A stretch of DNA of 64,000 nt from an uncultured Porphyromonadaceae bacterium (GTDB lineage: Bacteria > Bacteroidota > Bacteroidia > Bacteroidales > Muribaculaceae), in NCBI GenBank assembly GCA_947178215.1, contig CAMWXJ010000009.1, positions 39,065-103,064 of the forward strand. Reading direction: 5' to 3'. Below are positions 1 to 9,120 of the stretch, one piece after another (within the stretch, counting starts at the first letter, position 1; each line of letters opens with the position of its first letter). A model generated the notes under the pieces. It made no database searches and was not told the origin of the DNA. It saw only the letters and a program-made list of their open reading frames with translations. The position numbers and the translations under genes are program-made.

Positions 1-124
1 TCTTTTCAAACGCTTCCTCGTTCATGTATCCGAGCATGAGCACTTTAAGCGTCACCGCATTCTGAATAATGACGGGCAATAGTCCATCGGCACATTTATC
101 GAGTCTGAAATCAGAAAAATTCAT
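1..124 (-). CDS. hisI: HisI/HisIE phosphoribosyl-AMP cyclohydrolase, N-terminal part (cut by window edge)
   Basis: The reverse strand reads from an ATG at 122-124 into [20 protein letters not shown] and on to [13 protein letters not shown], the N-terminus typical of phosphoribosyl-AMP cyclohydrolase, which opens the purine ring of PR-AMP in the third step of histidine synthesis. Only about 41 residues are inside the window, so whether a HisE pyrophosphohydrolase domain follows (the usual HisIE fusion in Bacteroidetes) cannot be seen. It starts 10 bases after the hisF stop and is the last visible gene of the his operon. Confidence 0.9.
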   Translation of the reverse strand, partial: MNFSDFRLDKCADGLLPVIIQNAVTLKVLMLGYMNEEAFEK

Positions 125-134
125 ATTGTCGTGG

Positions 135-893
135 TTATAGTCTTACAGGTATGTTGCGCTCGGCAAGCTGCCGTTTTAGAGCGTCGATGGTGATTTCTCC
201 GTAGTGGAAGATGCTTGCAGCAAGAGCTGCATCGGCACGTCCGTGTGTAAGCACGTCGGCGATGTCGCTGACGCTACCTGCTCCGCCCGACGCAATGACC
301 GGTATATCGAGCGTCGACGCAAGCGCAGCGTACGTAGGGCATGGATAACCCGAGCGGGTGCCGTCATGATTCATGGATGTGAACAGTATCTCTCCTGCGC
401 CCAGTTCCTGCACCTTACGCGCCCACTCGAAAAGCTCTATGTCGGTAAGACGCGAACCGCCGTGGGTCGTGATGCGCCACGTGCCGTCATCAATGGTACG
501 GGCATCTATCGCCACCACCACGAACTGGCTACCGTATCTCGCCGCTATTTCACTTATGAGCGACGGATTAGCCACCGCCGCCGAATTGACCGTTATCTTG
601 TCGGCTCCTGCATCAAGCAATGCTGCGGCATCGTCAACCGACGATATGCCGCCTCCCACCGTAAACGGTATGTTCACACGGTCGGCCACACGTTCAACCA
701 TTCGGGTGAATGTCGACCGTCCCTCTTTTGACGCCGTGATGTCGAGATACACAAGCTCGTCGGCACCTTCGAGCGCATACCTGGCACCCAGCTCCACCGG
801 GTCACCGACATCGGAGAGCCCCTCGAAATTAACACCCTTAACCGTGCGTCCGTTCTTGACGTCAAGACATGGGATTATACGTTTTGCTAACAT
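135..893 (-). CDS. hisF: Imidazole glycerol phosphate synthase cyclase subunit HisF
   Basis: 252 residues, full length for HisF. With HisH it forms the heterodimer that turns PRFAR plus ammonia into imidazole-glycerol phosphate and AICAR in the cytoplasm. The (beta-alpha)8 barrel starts with [12 protein letters not shown], giving catalytic Asp11, and the second catalytic acid is Asp130 in VVAIDAR. The phosphate-binding loops TVGGGI and ASGGAG are present. The start overlaps the hisA 3' end by 7 bases, so the two are translationally linked. Identification is secure. Confidence 0.98.
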   Translation of the reverse strand: MLAKRIIPCLDVKNGRTVKGVNFEGLSDVGDPVELGARYALEGADELVYLDITASKEGRSTFTRMVERVADRVNIPFTVGGGISSVDDAAALLDAGADKITVNSAAVANPSLISEIAARYGSQFVVVAIDARTIDDGTWRITTHGGSRLTDIELFEWARKVQELGAGEILFTSMNHDGTRSGYPCPTYAALASTLDIPVIASGGAGSVSDIADVLTHGRADAALAASIFHYGEITIDALKRQLAERNIPVRL

Positions 894-1618
894 AGTCGTT
901 GAAGTTCTTTAAGCGTTACATGTCCCTCATAGAGCGCTTTGCCCACTATGACACGGCGCAATCCGAGTTCCGCGCACCTCTCCACATCGCCGAGCGACGA
1001 TATGCCGCCGCTGACAGTGAAATCGACCTCCGGATAACGGCTCTGTATCTCAGTATACAGACTGAAAGCAGGCCCTTGCAGCATGCCGTCGCGCGAGATA
1101 TCGGTCACGATTGCCTGTGTCAGTCCGGCAGGGAGAAACCGCTGCACTATATTGTCAAGTGTGATGTCGGTGTCGCCGAGCCATCCCGACACCGCCACCT
1201 TGCCGTCACGCAAGTCGGCGCCAAGCAACATCATGCCGTTTCCATATCGCATGAGCCAGTTGTCGAAAAGTTCAGGCTGCTTGGCGGCCACGCTGCCTAT
1301 CACGGCAAAAGCACACCCGGCATTGACGCAATCACGCATGTCATCGTCGGTCTTTATGCCTCCTCCCCACTCTATACGGGCATCGGCGCTTGCCGATGCC
1401 AACTGTTCGAGCACCCGCAGATTGCACGGATGGCCTGCTTTCGCACCGTCGAGGTCTACGGCATGAATGCGCGTAAAACCGTGGTCAGCAAAACGCTTTA
1501 CCATATCCACCGGCGACGCGTCATAAACCGTTTTAGCGTTATAGTCGCCCTGCGACAGCCTCACGCACTTACTGTCGATTATGTCAATTGCCGGAATTAT
1601 TTCTATATGCCCGTTCAT
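887..1618 (-). CDS. hisA: ProFAR isomerase HisA
   Basis: 243 residues. HisA carries out the Amadori rearrangement of ProFAR to PRFAR. The barrel begins EIIPAIDIIDSKCVRLSQGD with catalytic Asp12, and the partner acid lies in GADLRDGKVAVSGW (Asp135). Phosphate-binding glycines appear in EWGGGIKT and TVSGGISS. The tryptophan and arginine positions characteristic of PriA-type dual enzymes were not assessed; an ordinary HisA is the simplest reading inside a complete his operon. It overlaps hisH by 4 bases and hisF by 7. Confidence 0.98.
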   Translation of the reverse strand: MNGHIEIIPAIDIIDSKCVRLSQGDYNAKTVYDASPVDMVKRFADHGFTRIHAVDLDGAKAGHPCNLRVLEQLASASADARIEWGGGIKTDDDMRDCVNAGCAFAVIGSVAAKQPELFDNWLMRYGNGMMLLGADLRDGKVAVSGWLGDTDITLDNIVQRFLPAGLTQAIVTDISRDGMLQGPAFSLYTEIQSRYPEVDFTVSGGISSLGDVERCAELGLRRVIVGKALYEGHVTLKELQRLC

Positions 1619-2208
1619 AGACTGAGGAAATTTTTCAATATCTGTTCGCCCACGTCACCGCTTTTCTCCGGATGAAACTGTGTGCCGTAGAAATTCTCAT
1701 ATTTCAGAGCGGCGCTAAACATCATGTTTCCGGTGCCGTAACGTGTAGTAGCAATAGTGTCGGGACACAGGTCGGCACGATATGAATGTACATAATATAC
1801 ATAGCCGCCCGGCTCTATCCCTTTAAACAGCTTGCTTTCAAGATTACTGATGCTATTCCACCCCATGTGAGGGACTTTATCGCCTGGCAGTGGCCGGAAA
1901 CGACGCACACGCGTGTCAAACAGCCCTATCCCGTCGGCATCACCCTCGTCGGTATGGCGGCACATCACTTGCATGCCCACACAGATGCCAAGCACCGGCC
2001 GGCGCAGACGTTTTATCACCTCGTCAAGTCCGGCTTCACGAAGACGCCCGATTGCCTCGCCGGCATGACCTACTCCCGGAAGAAGCACCCTGTCGGCACG
2101 ACGTATCGTTTCGGCATCGGCCGTCAGCATCCATTCCGCGCCAAGCCGGCCAAGCGCATTCTCGACCGAGCGCAGATTGCCCGTCTTATAATCAATTATA
2201 GCTATCAT
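1615..2208 (-). CDS. hisH: Imidazole glycerol phosphate synthase glutaminase subunit HisH
   Basis: 197 residues, a class I glutamine amidotransferase that feeds ammonia to HisF. The nucleophile elbow is LGICVGMQ (Cys76) and the rest of the triad is His179-x-Glu181 in GTQFHPEKS. The oxyanion strand motif LPGVGH is near residue 44. The stop overlaps the hisA start by 4 bases, matching stoichiometric production of the HisHF partner. It lies 17 bases after hisB. Confidence 0.97.
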   Translation of the reverse strand: MIAIIDYKTGNLRSVENALGRLGAEWMLTADAETIRRADRVLLPGVGHAGEAIGRLREAGLDEVIKRLRRPVLGICVGMQVMCRHTDEGDADGIGLFDTRVRRFRPLPGDKVPHMGWNSISNLESKLFKGIEPGGYVYYVHSYRADLCPDTIATTRYGTGNMMFSAALKYENFYGTQFHPEKSGDVGEQILKNFLSL

Positions 2209-2225
2209 CTTTGTTGTATCGCTTA

Positions 2226-3326
2226 TTATAACACACCCTTGCTCGAAGGTAGGTCGTAGCTGAACGGATTGCGGCTCACCGCCTGACGCAGAGCCCTTGC
2301 AAACGCCTTGAACACTCCTTCGATGATATGATGATTGTTTTTGCCGCGGGCGGCCACATACAGATTGGCATGCATTGCCGAAGCGAGCGACTTGAACAGA
2401 TGCTCATACATCTCGGTTGGGGTGTCGCCTACATATTCACGCGTGAAATTCACATCCCACACAAGCTCGCTACGGCCACCGAAATCAATCAGCACCATGG
2501 CGCGGCTCTCATCCATCGGCAGCACAAAGCCGTAGCGCTCGATACCGCGTTTAGAGCCTAATGCCTGAGATATGGCCTCACCCAGAGCTATCGCCACATC
2601 TTCCATGGTGTGATGTTCGTCTACATCGAGGTCGCCACGACAGATGATATTGAGCGTGACACCACCGTGGTGAGGTATCTGATTGAGCATGTGGTCGTAG
2701 AACTTCAAGCCGGTATCTATTCTTGAAGGAGCACCCCCGTCGAGATTGAGATAGAGGTCGATTTTCGTCTCCGATGTATTGCGGACGATATGCGCGTCGC
2801 GCCCCGTCGAGAGTATGTGCCGCGCTATTTTCATCCAGTCGGAAGAAGCCATGACACACCCCTGCGGCAACTCGCTTGACTCCCCTACCATTATGCCCTG
2901 CGCGCCGAGGTTGACCGCAAGCTCCATATCGGTGAGCCTGTCGCCTATCACAAACGATGCGCCCAAGTTGTAACTGCCATCCATATAACGGCGAAGCATG
3001 CCTGTGCGCGGTTTGCGTGTCGGCGAATTATCCTGCGGGAAGCTGCGGTCAATGAGTATATCGTCAAACTCCACCCCCTCGCCGCGCAAAGTATCGAGCA
3101 TCATATTGTGTGCGGGCCAGAAAGTTTCCTCAGGGAAAGAGGCCGTGCCGAGGCCGTCCTGATTGCTGACCATGACGAGTTCGTAACCCTTTCCTGCAAG
3201 GGCGCGCAACGCGGATATGACGCCGGGCACGAAGCGCAGTTTTTCAAGAGAGTCGATTTGCTCGTCGGCCGGCTCCGTGAGTATTGTGCCGTCGCGGTCG
3301 ATGAATATGGCTTTTTTCATGATCAC
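2226..3326 (-). CDS. hisB: Bifunctional histidinol-phosphatase / imidazoleglycerol-phosphate dehydratase HisB
   Basis: 366 residues, the fused two-enzyme form. Residues about 1-160 are a HAD phosphatase with the DRDGT motif (Asp10, Asp12) and the GDRLTDMELA loop. Residues about 178-366 are the Mn-dependent dehydratase with the histidine-rich motifs FYDHMLNQIPHHGG and DEHHTMEDVAIALGEA, and later ARGKNNHHIIE. It therefore covers two non-consecutive steps of histidine synthesis. The start could be Met1 or Met3 (MKKAIFIDRDG); Met3 is the more usual N-terminus. It follows hisC after 6 bases. Confidence 0.97.
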   Translation of the reverse strand: MIMKKAIFIDRDGTILTEPADEQIDSLEKLRFVPGVISALRALAGKGYELVMVSNQDGLGTASFPEETFWPAHNMMLDTLRGEGVEFDDILIDRSFPQDNSPTRKPRTGMLRRYMDGSYNLGASFVIGDRLTDMELAVNLGAQGIMVGESSELPQGCVMASSDWMKIARHILSTGRDAHIVRNTSETKIDLYLNLDGGAPSRIDTGLKFYDHMLNQIPHHGGVTLNIICRGDLDVDEHHTMEDVAIALGEAISQALGSKRGIERYGFVLPMDESRAMVLIDFGGRSELVWDVNFTREYVGDTPTEMYEHLFKSLASAMHANLYVAARGKNNHHIIEGVFKAFARALRQAVSRNPFSYDLPSSKGVL

Positions 3327-3332
3327 TGCTTA

Positions 3333-4397
3333 TTATTTTTTGCTAAATTTTTTCAATAACGACATCACACGACGATTCTCCTGCGGAGTGCCTATTGTCA
3401 CACGCAGGCAGCCCTCGCAGGCAGGCAACCGGCTGCGGTTGCGCACTATGACTCCATTGGCCAGGAGATAATCATATACCTCGTCAGGGCTGTCGACCTT
3501 AACAAGGAGAAAATTGGCATCGGAGGGAAACACCTCGCAGACAAAGGGCAGGCTACGCAATGCCGCCGCAAGCGTGTCGCGCTCACAAATGATTTCTGCG
3601 ACATGCTCCGTTATATCATCGCCGGCGATATACTCCGTTATTTTTAGTTGCGTGGGACCGTTAACATTATACGGATATTTCACCTTGGCAAACAGCGCGG
3701 CCACCTCCTCGCAGGCAAATGCCATACCCAGACGTAGCGATGCCAGTCCCCACGCCTTGGAAAATGTCTGGAGCACTATCACATTGGGATAGCTGTCAAG
3801 CAGATCGAGCATAGAGCCATGTTCAGAGAAATCAACGTAAGCCTCATCAACCACCACAATGCCGTCAAAAGCCTCGGCCACACGCGCTATATCGGCGCGT
3901 GGGAAAGCATTGGCTGTCGGATTATTGGGCGAACAGATCCATATCACTTTGGTGCGTTGGTCGGCTGCATTGAGAAGACCATCGACCGGAAGTGAGAAAT
4001 CGCTCAGCAGCTGCACTTCGCGGTACTCCACGTCGTTGATTGCCGCAGCAACGCTGTATACTCCATAACTCGGAGATATAGCCACGACATTGTCTTCGCT
4101 GGGGCAGCAGAATATACGGTAAACCAAATCAATGGCCTCGTCGGAGCCTGCGCCGCCCACAAAAATCCGCTCGGGACACACACCTTTCAACCGGGCAATA
4201 TACTGTTTCAGCTGATACTGATGCGGGTCGGGATAACGGTTAACGCCATTGTCGTAAGGACTCTCGTTGGCATCGAGCCACACAGAGATGTCGCCACCCT
4301 TGAACTCGTCGCGGGCGGTTGAATACGGCGCCAGGGCCAGTATGTTGGGCCTTACATAGTCTAATGGATTTTTCGTCATTATATATGATGCAGACAA
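3333..4397 (-). CDS. hisC: Histidinol-phosphate aminotransferase HisC
   Basis: 354 residues, a PLP enzyme of fold type I that transfers an amino group from glutamate to imidazole-acetol phosphate. Seen: substrate-contacting LDANESPYDN near residue 41, the CSPNNPT loop near 155, VVDEAYVDF near 183, and the PLP lysine Lys214 in TFSKAWGLASLRLG. Two in-frame starts exist (Met1 and Met7, MTKNPLDYVRPN); Met7 fits most homologues better. It is 17 bases from hisD and 6 from hisB. Confidence 0.97.
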   Translation of the reverse strand: MSASYIMTKNPLDYVRPNILALAPYSTARDEFKGGDISVWLDANESPYDNGVNRYPDPHQYQLKQYIARLKGVCPERIFVGGAGSDEAIDLVYRIFCCPSEDNVVAISPSYGVYSVAAAINDVEYREVQLLSDFSLPVDGLLNAADQRTKVIWICSPNNPTANAFPRADIARVAEAFDGIVVVDEAYVDFSEHGSMLDLLDSYPNVIVLQTFSKAWGLASLRLGMAFACEEVAALFAKVKYPYNVNGPTQLKITEYIAGDDITEHVAEIICERDTLAAALRSLPFVCEVFPSDANFLLVKVDSPDEVYDYLLANGVIVRNRSRLPACEGCLRVTIGTPQENRRVMSLLKKFSKK

Positions 4398-4414
4398 TGT
4401 GATTAACTCAGTCG

Positions 4415-5692
4415 TTACTTTTCAAGACGCACCTTAACTGCCAGCGCATGGGCATCAAGCCCCTCGGCATCGGCCATCGTCACTATCACCTCGGAGAGCG
4501 AGCGGAGACCGTCGCGAGTCAACTCCTGATATGTGATTTTTTTCATAAAGCTGTCGATATTGACACCGCTGTAAGATGCAGCCCACCCGGAAGTGGGAAG
4601 CGTGTGGTTGGTGCCGGAAGCATAATCGCCGGCACTCTCGGGCGAATAGTTGCCGATGAACACACTTCCGGCCGATGTGATTTTATCGGCAACGTCCCAT
4701 GGCTCGGACATTGATATTATAAGGTGCTCGGAAGCATACTTGTTGGCGAAATCAATCATGTCGCCACGCGAACGCAACACTATGAGCCGGCTTTGCGACA
4801 GCGAGCCTGCCACCGACTCCCGACGCGACAGATGTGCGGTGAGAGTTTTAACCTCGTCAGCCACCCTGCGCGCCATGTCGGCGCTGTCGGTGACAAGTAT
4901 GGCCTGCGAGTCGGGGCCGTGCTCAGCCTGCGACAGCAGGTCGGCCGCCACATAGCGGGGCAACGCCGTTTCATCGGCCATCACCATCACTTCGCTCGGC
5001 CCCGCGGGCATATCAATCGCCACAATACCTGCCACCATCTGCTTGGCGCATGTGACAAAGCGGTTGCCGGGCCCGAATATCTTGTCGACACGCGGTATCG
5101 ACTCGGTACCCTTAGCCATCGCCGCGATTGCCTGCGCGCCCCCTACCTTGTATATCTCGTCGATGCCGCACACTTTTGCCGCATAGACTATCTCGGGGGC
5201 TATCCCGCGGCCGGCAGTGAATGGCGTACACAATATGCGGCGCGGACAGCCCGCTATCCTTGCAGGGATTGCAAGCATAAGTACCGTAGAAAACAATGGC
5301 GCCCGTCCACCCGGAATGTATAATCCGACAGTGTTTATCGGCACCTGACGCTGGATACACCTGACGCCGGTGGTCACCTCGACATCAACGGGATGCGCCA
5401 TAAGCTGCGCCGCATGAAATTTCTCAATATTGCCGGCGGCGCGACTTATCGCGTCGGCCACTTTCGGGTCGACACAGGCTACCGCAGCCTCAATCTCTTG
5501 CTCCGACATGCGCAGGCTATCGAGCTCTACGCCGTCATATTTCATCGCCAACTCACGCAACGCGGCATCACCCTCGCTGACCACTTTGTTTATGATCTCT
5601 ATTACCTTGCCGTCAATCGACTCCTCTTCGCGGAAATTGCGGCGACACAGAGCGCCCCAGCGCTCCCGCTCAGGATATTCAAATATCTCCAT
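4415..5692 (-). CDS. hisD: Histidinol dehydrogenase HisD
   Basis: 425 residues, a Zn-dependent NAD enzyme that oxidises L-histidinol to L-histidine in two steps. The catalytic pair is Glu322-His323 in YASEHLIIS. Gln255 and His258 in [11 protein letters not shown] are zinc ligands, and the family signature runs through [15 protein letters not shown] near residue 226. The stop of hisG overlaps its start by a single base, so it is the second gene read from the his promoter. Confidence 0.97.
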   Translation of the reverse strand: MEIFEYPERERWGALCRRNFREEESIDGKVIEIINKVVSEGDAALRELAMKYDGVELDSLRMSEQEIEAAVACVDPKVADAISRAAGNIEKFHAAQLMAHPVDVEVTTGVRCIQRQVPINTVGLYIPGGRAPLFSTVLMLAIPARIAGCPRRILCTPFTAGRGIAPEIVYAAKVCGIDEIYKVGGAQAIAAMAKGTESIPRVDKIFGPGNRFVTCAKQMVAGIVAIDMPAGPSEVMVMADETALPRYVAADLLSQAEHGPDSQAILVTDSADMARRVADEVKTLTAHLSRRESVAGSLSQSRLIVLRSRGDMIDFANKYASEHLIISMSEPWDVADKITSAGSVFIGNYSPESAGDYASGTNHTLPTSGWAASYSGVNIDSFMKKITYQELTRDGLRSLSEVIVTMADAEGLDAHALAVKVRLEK

Positions 5693-6543
5693 CAGCGTAT
5701 GATATTTTCAAGCGCGAGTACAAGTATATCCTCGGCTCCCAGCGCTTTAAGTTTCTCTATCTTCTCCCAAAGCTCGTGCTGGGGTATCACCACATGCATC
5801 GAAAACCAGCCCTCCTCTGAGAGCGGCATCAGCGTGGGGCTTTTCATACCGGGCAGAAGCGCCACGGCGGCCGGGATGCAATCCTTCGGTATATTCATCA
5901 GCACATATTTCATGCAGCGGCTGTCGAGGATAGAACTGAACCGAAATTTCAGCTTCGCAATCTCAGCGAGCTTCTCTTCATCGAGATGTTTGTTGGCTAT
6001 AAGCACGGCCTCGGACGCAAACACCTGTTCCACTTCGACAAGACCGTTCTGTACGAGCGTGCCGCCCGATGACACGATGTCAAAAATCGCATCGGCCATG
6101 CCCACGGCGGGAGCCACTTCTACGGAACCTGCAATCTCGTGTATCTCCGCGCGGATATTCTTTTCCTCCATAAAGCGACGCAATATATTGGGGTATGATG
6201 TAGCTATGCGGCGGTTGTCAAACCACTCCACGCCTGTGTAATCAGCATCACGCGGCACCGCAAGCGAGATGCGGCACGCTCCGAAACCGAGACGCATGGC
6301 CACCTCAACATCCTCGCCTTTTTCCGCCACCTCGTTCAGCCCCACTATGCCTATGTCGGCCACAGCCATTGCCACAGCCTGAGGTATGTCGTCATCACGA
6401 AGATAGAGCACATCCATAGGAAATCCCTTTGCATGGGCTATCAGCTTACGATTACCGCCCGACATTCCGATACCGGAGTCAGTCAACAGTGCGAGACATT
6501 CCTCATTAAGACGTCCTTTCGCTTGAATTGCGATTCTCAGCAT
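5692..6543 (-). CDS. hisG: ATP phosphoribosyltransferase HisG (long form)
   Basis: 283 residues, the first and committed enzyme, joining ATP and PRPP. It begins MLRIAIQAKGRLNEECLALL, has the PRPP-binding segment ending in ASGGTLVQNGL (about residue 160), and extends past residue 210 with a regulatory ACT-like domain (MKSPTLMPLSEEGWFSMHVV). This marks the long, hexameric, histidine-inhibited form that does not need HisZ. It is the promoter-proximal gene. No run of His codons was found upstream, so feedback is probably at the enzyme. Confidence 0.97.
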   Translation of the reverse strand: MLRIAIQAKGRLNEECLALLTDSGIGMSGGNRKLIAHAKGFPMDVLYLRDDDIPQAVAMAVADIGIVGLNEVAEKGEDVEVAMRLGFGACRISLAVPRDADYTGVEWFDNRRIATSYPNILRRFMEEKNIRAEIHEIAGSVEVAPAVGMADAIFDIVSSGGTLVQNGLVEVEQVFASEAVLIANKHLDEEKLAEIAKLKFRFSSILDSRCMKYVLMNIPKDCIPAAVALLPGMKSPTLMPLSEEGWFSMHVVIPQHELWEKIEKLKALGAEDILVLALENIIR

Positions 6544-6631
6544 ATCGTTTCTTTACCTTATTGATTGACTTTTATTGTTTGATTCTGTTGTCATGAATAT
6601 ACAAACATTAGACACGGCAGAATATATCTGG

Positions 6632-6639
6632 CAAATTTA
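6632..6639 (-). promoter_or_regulatory. Candidate -7 box of the his operon promoter
   Basis: The minus strand reads TAAATTTG, an exact match to the Bacteroidetes -7 consensus TAnnTTTG, about 89 bases before the hisG ATG. No strong -33 TTG is seen at the expected distance, so the call is moderate. Confidence 0.5.
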
Positions 6640-6796
6640 CACAATAAATTTAAATTCCCTATCATTTTAACACAAAAATCACCCCAAAACAATTATTCAG
6701 CAACATCCCTATTCTCAATCGGCAATCCCGGCCATTTCTTTTCTCGCTGTCTTAGGATGGAGCAAGATGAAAATTTCACACTTAGCAATAACAACA

Positions 6797-6828
6797 GAGA
6801 GGCGGTCTGTAGCACTCAGCCGCCTCTC
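6797..6828 (-). terminator. Hairpin terminator after the phosphodiesterase gene
   Basis: Perfect 9-base arms GAGAGGCGG and CCGCCTCTC around a 14-base loop lie 45 bases past the stop. On the minus strand they are followed by TGTTGTTATTG, a weak T-rich tail. Confidence 0.7.
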
Positions 6829-6872
6829 CGATAATCGAAACCTTATATATGAATGTCAACAACAGTTAGCTG

Positions 6873-7778
6873 TCATTTCTTTGTAAATACAGTTTTCAGC
6901 GGACGGCCAATCCACACCTGAGGCGTTTCGAGCCGGAAAATGTGGGCGATAGTGGGCGCAATGTCAAATTGCATCACGCTTTCGCTAATATCATGGCCCC
7001 GCTTAACATTTTTGCCTGAGATGATAAGCGGAGTCTCCATTTCCACCATGGTCTTGCCGCCATGGCCTTTGTTGATTCCGCCGTGGTCGGAGGAGAGAAT
7101 GAATATCGTTTCGTCGAGCATTCCGGCATCCTTTACAGCCTGAACTATCTCACCCACGTAGCCGTCGAGCACTTTGAGCTTAGCGTAATACTCGGGGGTG
7201 TCGTGACCCTTGGAGTGACCTACGCCGTCGGGCTCGTCATAGATTATGCCCACGAGGTTAGGCTTTTTCTCACGGATATAATTTACAGCGGTATCGGTAC
7301 AGCCGCGGGGATTGTCGTCGGTCACATACACGTTGCTGCTGAAATTCATGGCCTCCTGTTCGGCAAGATATTTCATGCCGCCCCACTCGTAGATATAACC
7401 TATCTCCGCGTCAGGGTTAGCGTCGCGCAGCAGTCCCCATACCGAGGGGAATATGCCGTAATGCGAAATCTCACGCGAAGGGAGTTCGGGTGTCTGCGAA
7501 CCCCACTCGGTGTAGCCGTGGAGCTCCGGACCGGCGCCCATAAACATCGAGGCCCAATTGACAGCACTCGACGAAGGTAGCACCGTGCGTTTCTGCAACG
7601 TAAGGGCGCCGTCGGCAGCAAGTCGCTTTATGTTGGGAATCTCAGCTTTTTCATAGCTATAAGCGCCCCAGCCGTCGAAGCCGATGAGCACCACATGCTT
7701 TGCGAGAGGCTTGGCTGCCGAGGCCGTCGCGGCTGCAACGGTAATAAGCAGCGCTGTGATAATGGTTTTAAGTTTCAT
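6873..7778 (-). CDS. Secreted alkaline-phosphatase-superfamily phosphodiesterase / nucleotide pyrophosphatase
   Basis: 301 residues with a clear signal peptide (MKLKTIITALLITVAAATASA), so probably periplasmic. The NPP-type metal site is visible: Asp35 in LIGFDGWG, Asp184 and His188 in DEPDGVGHS, Asp231-His232 in SSDHGG and His239. The nucleophile position, a threonine in the usual PTKTFPNHY motif, aligns with Ser71 in LPSSSAVNW. It therefore likely hydrolyses phosphomonoesters or diesters with two zinc ions; the substrate cannot be read. It is a single gene with its own hairpin terminator. A near-match -7 box (TAACTTTC, 7788-7795) lies 9 bases upstream of the ATG. Confidence 0.85.
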   Translation of the reverse strand: MKLKTIITALLITVAAATASAAKPLAKHVVLIGFDGWGAYSYEKAEIPNIKRLAADGALTLQKRTVLPSSSAVNWASMFMGAGPELHGYTEWGSQTPELPSREISHYGIFPSVWGLLRDANPDAEIGYIYEWGGMKYLAEQEAMNFSSNVYVTDDNPRGCTDTAVNYIREKKPNLVGIIYDEPDGVGHSKGHDTPEYYAKLKVLDGYVGEIVQAVKDAGMLDETIFILSSDHGGINKGHGGKTMVEMETPLIISGKNVKRGHDISESVMQFDIAPTIAHIFRLETPQVWIGRPLKTVFTKK

Positions 7779-8047
7779 GGTCGATATGAAAGTTATACTG
7801 AATGTAATGATTGGATTATGTCGCGGACTGCGAGGATTCTTTTACTATAATGACGGAAAGCAGAGCACAAAGTACCGGATTAGGCCGAAAAAAAATCTGC
7901 CTGCCACACACTTTTCTGCCGCAGATGCCAAAAGATCGTGACACAGTTCTATGCAAAGTTGCCGGTTTTGAACAGAAATATGCAGTCCGCATAGCAAAAA
8001 TCTGCAACACATTGCGCGCAGCCGTTCAGCGTAGACAATATTTTGAG

Positions 8048-8055
8048 TAATTTTG
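8048..8055 (+). promoter_or_regulatory. -7 box immediately upstream of tsaD
   Basis: TAATTTTG followed by C matches the TAnnTTTG consensus exactly and ends only 7 bases before the tsaD ATG. Transcription would start at about the start codon, giving a leaderless or nearly leaderless mRNA. No clear -33 TTG is at the usual spacing. Confidence 0.6.
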
Positions 8056-8062
8056 CACCGTT

Positions 8063-9088
8063 ATGAGCAAGCCCACCTATATCCTCGGCATAGAGTCGTC
8101 GTGCGACGACACTTCGGCCGCCGTCGTCACCGACGGTGCCCTGCTTCTTTCAAATGTCATTGCCTCGCAAGCCGTACATGAAGAGTATGGCGGCGTTGTG
8201 CCCGAACTCGCTTCACGCGCACACCAGCAGAACATCGTTCCGGTGGTCGACGCCGCTATCAAACGCGCAGGCATCACACTCGCCGACCTGTCAGCCATAG
8301 CGTTCACACGCGGGCCGGGTCTCCTCGGCTCCCTGCTCGTAGGCACATCGTTTGCCAAAGGGCTGTCACTTGGGCTGCGCTGCCCCATGGTCGACGTCAA
8401 TCATCTCCACGGCCATGTGCTCGCACACTTCATACGCCGCGACGAAGCCGACCGCGTGCCCTCATTCCCGTATATTTGTCTGCTCGTGTCGGGCGGCAAC
8501 AGCCAGATAGTGCTGGTGCGCTCGCCCCGCGACATGGAGATTCTCGGACGCACTATCGACGACGCTGCCGGCGAGGCTTTCGACAAATGCGCCAAGGTTA
8601 TGGGACTGCCTTATCCCGGCGGACCGCATATCGACCGCCTGGCTTCGGAGGGCGATCCCAAGAGGTTCAGATTTGCCAAACCGCATATTCAGGGTCTTGA
8701 TTACAGCTTTTCAGGTCTGAAAACATCTTTCCTCTACACCCTCCGCGACAACCTGCGCGACGATCCACGGTTTATCGAGCGCAACCGCGCCGACCTCGCG
8801 GCGTCGCTCCAAGCCACCATTGTCGACATACTGCTCGACAAACTCTCAAAGGCAGTCAAGCAGACCGGCGTAAAGGCCGTTGCTATCGGCGGCGGCGTGG
8901 CGGCCAACAGCGGCGTACGCAATGCCGTACAGGAGTTTTGCGACAAGCATGGTATAGAGGCATTTATACCCGAGCGACTTTTTACCACCGATAATGCCGC
9001 CATGGTAGCAACAGCGGGCTACTTCAAGTATCTCGACCGTGAGTTCTGCCCCTACTCGGCCACACCCTACGCCCGCGTGACCGTGTAA
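8063..9088 (+). CDS. tsaD: tRNA N6-adenosine threonylcarbamoyltransferase TsaD
   Basis: 341 residues, full length. TsaD transfers the threonylcarbamoyl group to A37 of ANN-decoding tRNAs in the cytoplasm. The ASKHA fold starts ILGIESSCDDTSAAVV. Metal-binding histidines are in VNHLHGHVLAHF near residue 112, and nucleotide-binding glycines are in LVSGGNSQIVLV and IGGGVAANSGVR. The next gene, cinA, starts 32 bases downstream on the same strand and is probably co-transcribed. Confidence 0.97.
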   Translation: MSKPTYILGIESSCDDTSAAVVTDGALLLSNVIASQAVHEEYGGVVPELASRAHQQNIVPVVDAAIKRAGITLADLSAIAFTRGPGLLGSLLVGTSFAKGLSLGLRCPMVDVNHLHGHVLAHFIRRDEADRVPSFPYICLLVSGGNSQIVLVRSPRDMEILGRTIDDAAGEAFDKCAKVMGLPYPGGPHIDRLASEGDPKRFRFAKPHIQGLDYSFSGLKTSFLYTLRDNLRDDPRFIERNRADLAASLQATIVDILLDKLSKAVKQTGVKAVAIGGGVAANSGVRNAVQEFCDKHGIEAFIPERLFTTDNAAMVATAGYFKYLDREFCPYSATPYARVTV

Positions 9089-9120
9089 GCCGTCAACCGA
9101 CTCTTTATTATCCCTCAACA

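Larger units (their letters stand above)
6544..6872. other. Intergenic region: his promoter and phosphodiesterase terminator
   Basis: No gene is seen in this AT-rich stretch. It holds the hairpin ending the phosphodiesterase transcript (6797-6828) and a -7 box for the his operon (6632-6639), listed separately. A 13-codon ORF on the minus strand (MTTESNNKSQSIR, from 6593) has no histidine codons and is not convincing as an attenuation leader. Confidence 0.6.

Noticed and set aside
5393..6241. A 282-codon frame antisense to hisD/hisG
   Set aside because: Low-complexity serine-rich translation, typical of an antisense shadow of hisG.
6555..6593. A 13-codon minus-strand ORF before hisG as a histidine attenuation leader
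   Set aside because: It contains no histidine codons and no terminator/antiterminator pair was seen.
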